Made by a program: the position numbers and the translations under genes. Under the pieces are notes generated by a model. It was not told where the DNA came from. It was given only the letters and a program-made list of their open reading frames with translations, and did not search any database. Of a stretch of DNA of 64,000 nt, positions 56,801 to 64,000 are shown one piece after another (within the stretch, counting starts at the first letter, position 1; each line of letters opens with the position of its first letter). Source of the stretch: Porphyra umbilicalis (Eukaryota > Rhodophyta > Bangiophyceae > Bangiales > Bangiaceae); contig KV919005.1 of NCBI GenBank assembly GCA_002049455.2, positions 57,453-121,452 on the forward strand. Reading direction: 5' to 3'.

Positions 56801-59181
56801 CCCTCACCCCCACCCGCGGCCGCCGTCGACGCAATTGCGCCCGCACCGGCCGTCACGCCCGCCCGCCGCAGCCGCTCGAGCCGCTGCACCAGCAGCTGCA
56901 CGATGCGGATGGAGACGTAGCTCTTGCCCGTCCCCGGCGGCCCCTGCACCAAACACACCGACGTGGACAGCGCGGCGCGGAGCGCGCCGCCCTGCGACGC
57001 GTCGAGGGACGTGGCCTCCGCCAGCGCGGCGGCCGGCCACGCGCCCTCCCCCCCCGCGAGCACGTCGACGGCCGACAGCGCCGCGTCGTGGCGGTCGGGC
57101 GCATCCACCAACACATTCAAGTCGAGCGCCCGTGCGTCGGGCGGCGCGTCGAGGAGGTAGGCCGGCGGCGACGGGCGCGCACACCCGCCGGGCACGGCCG
57201 CGAGGACCGACGGAAAGGGGAGGTGCGGCTCGAGGCGCGCCAGCGACCGGAGCACGGGCGCCGACGCAAAGTAGGCGGCCGCCGCCGAGTGGAGGAGGAG
57301 CAGCTCGGGCGCGGCGCCGCCGCCGTCGGCCGCCGTGGGGGCGAGCGTCGACAGCCACGCGCCGAGGCCCCGCTCCGAGGGCGCCACGGCAATCGACGGG
57401 CCGTGCCACGGGGACCCCGCGTCGGCCGGCCGCCGCAGGGACGGGTCCACGTCGCGCCCGACAATGACGCCAAACGCCACACGCGGCGTCGCCGTGTGGA
57501 GGCCACGCGCGAGGCACACGAGCGTCCCCACGCCGAGCCGCCGCGTCGCGGCGCCCCAAAAGCGTGCCGCCGCCGCCGCGCGCCCCGCCGCCCCCGCCGG
57601 TTGGCAAAACGACACGGCCACGCGCGCGCCGTCGCGGCGGCCAACGTCGACGGCGCCGACGGCCGCGGCGCGGTAGACGGCCACGTCGAGGGCGGCGGCG
57701 GCGGCGGCCGCCGCCGACCCCGCGGGCGCGTCCAGGGGGCACCCCCCCGCGTCGAGCGCCGCCGCCCGAAACGCTTGCAGCGCGTCGCGCAGGGGCGCGA
57801 TCGTGTCCTCCCGCGTCAGCCGGTACACGCGGTCGATGAGTGCCGCGGGGGTGCCCGCGCCCAAGTCCGTGGCGGCCGCCGGGGGGGGGGGCCCAGACGC
57901 GTCCGCCACCGCCGCCGGGGGAAAGGGCAAGTGCGGCGGCGCGACGCAGAGCATCTCGTCGGCCGTCGGCGCAACGGCGATATCCCGCACCTCGTGCGCG
58001 TCATTGTCGTGGCGGGCGCCGCCGACGCGTCCGCCCGGGCCGAGGTCGCCGCCGTCGCCGCCGCCGACGCCGCCGGCTGCCGCCTGGCTGCCGCCCGCCG
58101 GCACCGCCGGATACATCCGCCGCCGCCGCTCGGCCGCATCGGCGGTCGCCCGTGCGTCCGCCGCCCGCGCACGGCGCCGCCCCTCCACGTCAAGGAGTGC
58201 CGCCAGCGGCGCGACCGCCGCCGCCAGCACCCGCTCTTCCGCCGCCGGCGGTGGCGCCGCGGCGCGGGTCAAGGTCCCCGCTCCCCCCCAATCCGCCGCC
58301 CCCTCCACCAGCAAGTGCCCCCCCGCTGCCGCCGCCGCGACAGCAAACAGCGCCGCTCGCCCCGGCCCCACCGGCGGGGTGCCCGGCAGCCGCTCCAAGA
58401 CGAGGGTGCAAAACGCCGCAACGGCGGCGACAATACCCGTCCAGTGGGCGGCGTGGCACCCGACGCCGTCGGGCGGCGCCTCAACGGCCGCCGCCGCGAG
58501 CGACGGGTCGGCCATGACCGCCCCGACGCCCGCAGCGAGGCGGTCCCAAAAGCCCGGCGCCGCCGCGAGCGCCGCCGCCACCTGGTGCACCGCGTGGCGG
58601 ACTGACGAGGAGGCCGCGGCGTCCGCCACCCAGTCGAGCAGCGGCACGACGGTGCGGCCGAGCGTGCGCGCGCCGTCAAAGGCAGACGTGGCGCCGTCGG
58701 CGGCGACCGGGGCAGCGGCGAGCTCCTGCACCCGCGCCAACCCGTACTTGGACGGGTTGATGAGGTCGAGCAGCGCCGCCGTCGGCGCGGGGTGGCCGCG
58801 CAGGGCGCCGACAAAGCGCCGCATTTGGGTGGGCGTGCGGAAGGGGACGGGGCTGTGGAGGGGGCCCAAGCCCGGGGGCGCCCGCGGCGGGGGCGGCGGT
58901 GGCGCCCGCGTGGGCGGCGGCCGCAGCGGCGCAGCGGTCGCCGCCGCCGCCGTTGCGCCGGCGGCGGGCACGCCAGAGGGGGACCCGCCCGACGCCTCGT
59001 GGGTGTACCAACAGCCGGCCCCGAACCGGCACGTGCCCGTGTCTCGAAACGCAAAGCAGATGCCCCCTGCACGGCTGCCGCCGCCACGGCCGGCAGGGCC
59101 CCCCGCGCCACGGCCGCCACGGCCGCCACGGCCGCCCGGGACGCTGCCGCCGTTCGGAACGCGGCCACGGGGCAACTCCAT
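53855..59181 (-). pseudogene. ZNFX1: N-terminal and helicase part of a ZNFX1-type gene, interrupted by a CACTA element
   Basis: The start is the ATG at 59181 (MELPRGRVPN), with a CCCH zinc finger at residues 42-61. An SF1 RNA-helicase core follows: LVQGPPGTGKS (Walker A, ~residue 745), IVVVEEAGEV (motif II, ~1110), GDHKQLRPK (~1135), ALSTQRRMRP, and RINVLLSRAKHG (motif VI). Intron 55134-54880 (GTACGTTG...CGACAG, 255 bases) sits inside the VDNF-QGEESD motif. Without splicing the frame stays open, but the motif is split by 85 foreign residues. NFX1-type Cys/His fingers fill the end. At 53855 the CACTA element begins; the frame runs 58 codons into it and stops at 53680. Joined to 47468-45809 with one GCTG, the gene is in frame (2243 residues). 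ZNFX1 proteins act in small-RNA pathways and antiviral sensing in animals; the role here is unknown. Confidence 0.9.
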
Positions 59182-59375
59182 GACGCCGACACAGCGAGCA
59201 CAACCACCACTGACCAGCAGGGCGAGCACCACACCAAGGCGCCGGCACCCCCCCAAAGCCCGCCCTCGCTCCGCACGGCAGGCGCGCGGGATCCACGTCT
59301 GCGCCGCGCGCACCGCGAGCGCGAGCACGGGCGTAAAGCCCCCGACGCCACGGGGGCAGCTTGAAGACAAGCGCG

Positions 59376-59382
59376 CCTTAAA
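59376..59382 (-). promoter_or_regulatory. TATA-like box of the ZNFX1-type gene
   Basis: GTGTTTAAGGCGC on the minus strand, 195 bases upstream of the ATG at 59181; position and form resemble the other TATA-like words in this window. Confidence 0.4.
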
Positions 59383-59519
59383 CACGGGCGTCAGCGAGGA
59401 CCGGCGTGGTTCCTTGCCGCGTCGACCGGGTCGGGCTGTACGACCCCGCCGCAACACACGGCGGGCGGTCACGTCGCACGCCGGCGGTGGCCACGGTCCC
59501 CCGCATCACCACCAAAAAA

Positions 59520-61784
59520 GGTCAAGAAAAGTAGTCACGGCCGCGGCGACGGCGCCCCCGCAACCGCCCGTCGGACGAGGGGTCCCCCCCCTGCGGCCGC
59601 CGGGTATACCTCCTGAGCGGCCGCCGCTGCCACGGGGACCCGTGACCGCCGCCCCCCACCGGCGGGCCAACCGGGGGCCCGCTGGGGGGCCCCCGCCGCA
59701 TGCGCGCGCGGCGGCGGCGCCCCAGCGGGCACAGCGACTGCGTGCGCGCGACGGGGCGGCGGCGCAACAAGGACAGCCGGGGCGCCACCGCAATATGTAC
59801 GAATGGGCGGCGCCCGCCCGAGGGGGAGCGCCCGCCCCCGCCGCGGCACGCCGGCAAGCCAGGAGGAGGGCTCAGCCCGAGGGGGCAAACCGACGGATAG
59901 GGGCCCAGCGGGGGGTGTGCGGGCGACCAACCGCCAAGTCGGGTGGGCCGAGGGGCGGAGCGGGGGGGCGCCCTTGAGTCGAGGGGGGGAGGGGGGGGCA
60001 GATCGGGGCCGCGGTGTACACCGCGTCGGACCACATGTGGTCCGACCCGTTTGGCGCCCGCCGCCCGCAGAGGGCCACCGCAGACCACCACGCCCCGCGG
60101 GTGGGCGGCGGGCAGCCGGTACTGCGCCGCCGTCGCCCCCGTCGGGAAGGCCGCCCCTCGGACCGGGGGGCGGCGGCACCAGCGCCGCGCCGGCGGCGGG
60201 CTCCGCGCGCACTCCCCGTGCCGCCCCGTGCGGGGGGGCGGGCGGGGGCCGTCACGGGCCCGCCAGTAGGCGGGGCCCCGCCACCCCCCCGGGGGGGTGC
60301 CACCGACCCGTCGCGGCTCGGGCGCCAGCGCCAGCGACGGCGGGCGCCCCGACCGTGGCCGGCCATGGCCAGGCCAATCGACACGGGCCGTGGGGAGCGC
60401 CCCGTCGGCGAGGGCCATGGTGGCAGTCGCGGACGTGCGCGTCGTGAAGGCGGCCGTGGCCACCGCCCAGTCGGTCACGCCCCCCGCCACACGGTGGGCC
60501 AGCCGCCCGTCGAGGGGGGGTGGCCACCCCCACCGTCGCCGCCGCGGCCGCCGCCGACCCCAACCCGTCGATCCGTGCGTCGACGGCCGGCGCCGACGAC
60601 CCCCCCCTCCGCCATTGCCCCTCATGCAGTCACCGCCGCCGATGCCGTCGCCGCCGCTGCCGCTGCCACGGGGCCAGCCACGCCAGGTCCAGACCGGGGC
60701 GCTCGCCCCCCGCCAGCGAGGATCGACGGCCGGAGACCCACCTCCCGGGGCGGTGATGGCGCCGCCGACCGCATCACGGCCAGACGCACCGGCGACCGGG
60801 TCGGGCCGAGCACAAAAAAAAAAAAAAAAAAAGGGGGCGCCACCACCACCGACGCCCGCGCCAACCAAGCGGCCGTTGTGCGCGGCGCACTCCCCCCCCC
60901 CCCCCCCCCCCCGCCAGCGTCACCCCCCCCCCCCCAACCGCAAGTACGGCACGATGTGGGCCCCCCGGTTGGCCCCCCCCTCAAAGTAGAGCACGTCGCC
61001 CACGACGGCGGCGCCGAGCGCCGCCTCGTCCACCGTCCCAAACGCCTCTTGGCCGGGCGCCAGCAGCGCCGCCGCCGCCGCGTCGGCCGTGTCGAGCACC
61101 GCCACCACCCCCCCGGGGTCGGCCGCCGACGCGCCCGCGCCGCCGCCACCGCCGCCGCCACCACCGCCGCCGACCCCGCCGGCGCCGTCACGGGCACGAC
61201 GTCGCGGCGGGGGCGCCCACCACGCGGGCGGCAGCGGCACGGCGGCGGCGGCGGCGGCCGCCGCCGACGGGCGTGGCGCCACCCACACCGCGTTGCGGGT
61301 GTCCCGCGTGCGCGCCCCCCAGCGCACCGGGGAGCCCGCCTGGCACCACCCGAGGCAGTGGGGAAACGCCACGTCGCACCGCGCCGGGTACTCGGCGGCG
61401 TGGAAGAGCAGCGCGACGGTCGGGGGGGCGGCGGCACCGCCGCCGCCGCCGCCGCCCCCGCCGCCGCCGTCGTTGCCGTCGCCGTCGGCGGGCGGGGCGG
61501 GCGCGCCAACAACCACGTGCGCGTGGTGCAAGCAGTAGCGGCTGAGGGTGGCGGCGGCGGCGGTGGGCGCGCCCCCCCCCCCCACCGGCACGCGCGCGTG
61601 CGCGACGGCGCGGAAGAGGGAGCGCAGGTGCCCCCCGAGGGCCGCCTCGCGCGGCCAAAACACCCCCTCTGGGTGCCCAAAGAGCAGGCACCGGCCGGCG
61701 GGGTAGACGGGGTGCGCGGCGGGCGCGAGGAGGCCCCGCCACGCGGCCGCCGACGCGGGCGGCGGCGCCCCCCCGGCGGCGGGA

Positions 61785-61815
<31 letters not shown>

Positions 61816-62390
61816 CGACCGCCGCCGCCGACTGCGCGGCGAGGCGCGCCCACGCCGCGGCGACGGGGGGGGAGAGCGGCGGCGCCGGCGCGAGCGCCGC
61901 CACGCCGGGGATGGGGTCGCCGCCGCCGCCGGCAGCGGCGGCGGCGGCGACGCGCGCCAGCAGCGCCGCCCCCGCGGCGGCGGTGGGGGAGGCGTGCGCC
62001 GGCGGCGCGGCGGGGGGGGGGGAGGCCCACCGTGGCCGTCGGTGGCGCCGACGGCGTGCGGGGCATGGGGGGGGGGGGTGGGGGGGGCGGGGGGGGCGCC
62101 GCCGCGGCGCCCGCGCAGGGGCGGCGGCGGGGGGGGGGGGGGCGCCCCCGCCGCCGCGTGGCGCCGGGGCGGGCGGAACGCCACGGCGGGCGGGGGGGGC
62201 GCGTGACGCGCGCGGGTCGGGGCGGCGGTGGGGGGGGCGCCCAGCCGACCCCGCCGCCAGTGTAGGCGGGGCGCCCCCGCGCGGGCGGGCGGCCGCGCGG
62301 CATGGGCGTGTGGCCGCGGCGCGGCGTCGCTCGGGGGCAGCCGCCGTGCGCGGGGGCACCGCCGCGGCGAAAAAAAGGCGAGGGGAGCAG
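59520..62390 (-). CDS. Broken or unresolved gene for an Ala/Pro-rich unknown protein
   Basis: The best-looking coding piece is on minus from about 62000 to 60920. It contains non-simple segments such as LLFGHPEGVFWPREAALGGH, LFHAAEYPARCDVAFPHCLG, WGARTRDTRNAVWVAPR, VVAVLDTADAAAAALLAPGQ and GDVLYFEGGANRGAHIVPYL. A second candidate piece lies at about 60530-60350 (RVAGGVTDWAVATAAFTTRT, MALADGALPTARVDWPGHG). Long C runs (60894-60914, 60925-60937) and an 18-A run near 60817-60834 separate them, so frames cannot be joined with confidence. The start could be near 62303 or 62070. I do not recognise the family. The stretches between are Gly/Ala/Pro simple sequence. Confidence 0.35.
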
Positions 62391-62399
62391 AGCAAGTAT

Positions 62400-62480
62400 A
62401 GGAGGGGGGGGGGGAGGAGGGGGGAGGGGAGGAGGGGGGAGGGGAGGAGGGGGGAGGGGAGGAGGGGGGAGGGGAGAGGG
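62400..62480. repeat. 15-bp G-rich tandem repeat
   Basis: The unit GGAGGGGGGAGGGGA is repeated about four times after a run of G. Closely spaced tracts of 4-6 G could fold into G-quadruplexes. It lies just upstream (in minus orientation) of the possible start of the unresolved gene, beside a TATACTT word at about 62396-62402. Confidence 0.8.
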
Positions 62481-62834
62481 GCGGGGAAGCAACGGACGGG
62501 TGGACGGTCGCCGGCGCGGTCGCCGTGGCGGTCGCGGTCGCTCCAGACCCTGGTGCTTGAAGAGACACGCGCGGCTGAGGAGGAGGCACAGCGCAAGCGG
62601 CGTGGCGCAACGCTGCCGACAAGTCTGCTCTTCGAGTTCACTTTCGTGTTAAATGTTCGACACGTGTTGAATCAACTGCCATGAGTGCCCGAGGCGACGC
62701 CGCGTCGCCGCTCTGCAGAGCGGCGAGATCTTGCACCCCCTCCACTCGCGCAGCCGATGGCTGCCCCCACACACCAAAAGAAGAGTTCAAGCAAGCGCCA
62801 GGGGTGTGCCCCCCCCCCTCCCCCGACCCATCCC

Positions 62835-63449
62835 TCACAAGCGGCCGCTCACCCACGGGCTGTCCGTCGCAAAGCTCCCCGCCTTGTACACGGTCGGCGA
62901 GCGCGGCGCGACGCGCTTCAACCAACACTGGTACTGGCGGTCGGCGCGCGGCCCCGCGCCCACAAACCCAAACACCCACACGTTGCAGCCGCCCGTCGAC
63001 CGGCACGCCGCCTCGCACGACACGCACGTCGGCACCATGCGCATGGCGAGCACCGCCCCGTCGACGTCGGCGCGCCACTCGGCGCCCGCCGGACACGCGT
63101 TGCGCGGCGTCGTCGGCACGGTCGCCGACACCCACTGGCCCACGAGGGCGGTGGCCGGGCGGATGGCCAGCGCGCCCCCGTCCGTATGCTTGAGCCAACA
63201 CTCGCCAAAGCGGGCGCTCGCGGGCGTCCCCCACGTGTACGCGTTGCAGCCGGGGAAGGCGCCGCAAATGGCCGCGCACGTGCCGCACGCGTCGACGCGG
63301 GGGCCGTTGTTGAGCAGCGCACCGCCCGTGTCGCCGGCAATGGCGGTCGGGCAGGTTGGGGGGGGGAAGGGGGGGGAGGGCGCCCCGGCAGCCAGCGTCG
63401 CGGCGACGGCGAGGAGGGTGGCGACGGCGGCGGCGCGGAAGGACGCCAT
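62835..63449 (-). CDS. Secreted protein with two PAN/apple-like repeats
   Basis: The 204-residue product starts at the ATG at 63449 (MASFRAAAVATLLAVAATLAAGA), a clear signal peptide. Two homologous halves follow, each with C-x2-C-x3-C-x5-C then CWLK: ACGTCAAICGAFPGCNAYTWG with CWLKH, and TCVSCEAACRSTGGCNVWVFG with CWLKR. This spacing and the CN-(A/V)-(Y/W) step match PAN/apple-type domains, which bind carbohydrate or protein outside the cell. A cell-wall or surface-recognition role is therefore likely but unproven. I prefer this ATG over an upstream one because the signal peptide starts here and a CATAAAG box lies 170 bases upstream. The frame is clean to TGA at 62835, and it is single-exon. 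Confidence 0.8.
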   Translation of the reverse strand: MASFRAAAVATLLAVAATLAAGAPSPPFPPPTCPTAIAGDTGGALLNNGPRVDACGTCAAICGAFPGCNAYTWGTPASARFGECWLKHTDGGALAIRPATALVGQWVSATVPTTPRNACPAGAEWRADVDGAVLAMRMVPTCVSCEAACRSTGGCNVWVFGFVGAGPRADRQYQCWLKRVAPRSPTVYKAGSFATDSPWVSGRL

Positions 63450-63618
63450 CGTGGGCGCCGCGTGTGGGGTTGCTGGCGACTGTTGGGGGGTGAGGGTGGC
63501 GTGGGATACGTGCCCGCGCCGGCTACCAGGTGGGGGGAGGGGGAAGGCGTGGCGCTGGCGACGGTGCAAAGGACGATGGGGCGATGGTGGTGGGGATTGG
63601 CACCGTGGCGGGTGCCGG

Positions 63619-63625
63619 CTTTATG
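63619..63625 (-). promoter_or_regulatory. TATA-like box of the PAN-repeat gene
   Basis: GCCATAAAGCC on the minus strand, 170 bases upstream of the ATG at 63449, nearly the same spacing as the TATAAAG of the gene at 28226. Confidence 0.5.
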
Positions 63626-63639
63626 GCTGCTTTGCCGGT

Positions 63640-64000
63640 ACGTCTAGCGACTGACGGCTTTGGTGCGGCGCTCCGTAGTGCCAGCTAGCGCAGATGCACC
63701 GGCATCCCCGGATGGGAGTCTGCCCAACAGCGGACTCAACAACGAACGCTGCATTGCGCAGCTCAGCGACCCCCTCGCGCTCGATCCGTTTAGTTCCCGC
63801 CGGCCACCCCCTCCCTCGTCCCTGACAGTGTCGGGTCCCCCACCCAGCTCCACCGTCAGGGCCGGCGGCTGCCACCTCCGTGGCGTTTGGGCAGGGCCGT
63901 CCCGACCGCCGCATGCTGCCTGCCGCGCTCGCACCGGGCGACGGGGGCGGTCGACGCCCCGGCTCCCGTCGCCGGACAGGGCCGCCCCACCGCCCCGGCG
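63640..64000. other. Window end, nothing recognised
   Basis: GC-rich; short frames on the minus strand only. No motif seen. Confidence 0.4.

Noticed and set aside
60817-60834. Poly-A run as a retrotransposon or processed-pseudogene tail
   Set aside because: No coding element or target duplication adjoins it, and it lies among other long homopolymers.
1-64000. tRNA, rRNA or viral genes
   Set aside because: Looked for by eye on both strands. No cloverleaf with A/B boxes, rRNA core or viral hallmark protein was recognised; a covariance-model scan could still find a tRNA.

Overview
This window reads as nuclear DNA of a GC-rich eukaryote. Several genes are split by GT-AG introns, TATA-like boxes lie 165-260 bases upstream of start codons, and the protein families are eukaryotic: a ZNFX1-type helicase, an F-box/LRR protein, a fused dihydroxyacetone kinase, and eukaryotic DNA transposases. 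Long Ala/Gly/Pro/Arg-rich reading frames, G/C homopolymers and few introns fit a bangiophyte red alga such as Porphyra or Pyropia. That assignment is an inference from sequence style, not proof. I saw no rRNA, tRNA, CRISPR array or recognisable retroelement.

Layout. 0-11 kb is repeat-dense and essentially gene-free: inverted dispersed repeats, three nested or adjacent foldback elements at 4.4-4.9 kb, a 77-bp and a ~167-bp tandem array, and GC-rich simple DNA. 11.3-12.4 kb holds an intact IS630/Tc1-type transposase. 13.9-15.8 kb (minus) is a four-exon gene for a Cys-rich protein of unknown function. 17.4-18.7 kb is a short non-autonomous CACTA-like element with a CAA target duplication. 19.2-21.2 kb is a three-exon membrane protein. 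23.3-28.2 kb carries dihydroxyacetone kinase (minus), an F-box/LRR gene (plus) and a secreted Asn/Arg-rich protein (minus).

32-42 kb looks like a second transposon neighbourhood: an 882-residue protein (minus) diverges from a multi-exon transposase of the Plavaka/KDZ type, which is followed by a seven-copy 121-bp array. 43.5 kb has a 96-residue orphan gene.

45.8-59.2 kb is the centrepiece. A large ZNFX1-type zinc-finger helicase gene (minus) is cut in two by a complete 6.4-kb CACTA-like transposon (47473-53854). The transposon carries its own Tnp2-type transposase and a second protein, inverted terminal repeats starting CCCTACAAG, and flanking GCTG duplications. Joining the flanks with one copy of the duplication keeps the helicase reading frame. 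The last 4.8 kb holds a broken unknown gene and a secreted protein with two PAN/apple-like repeats.

A recurring oddity is that coding frames break exactly at runs of about 10 or more G or C in otherwise well-conserved genes. This points to homopolymer indels, either in the assembly or real. Another is that many introns start with GTACGT rather than GTAAGT.
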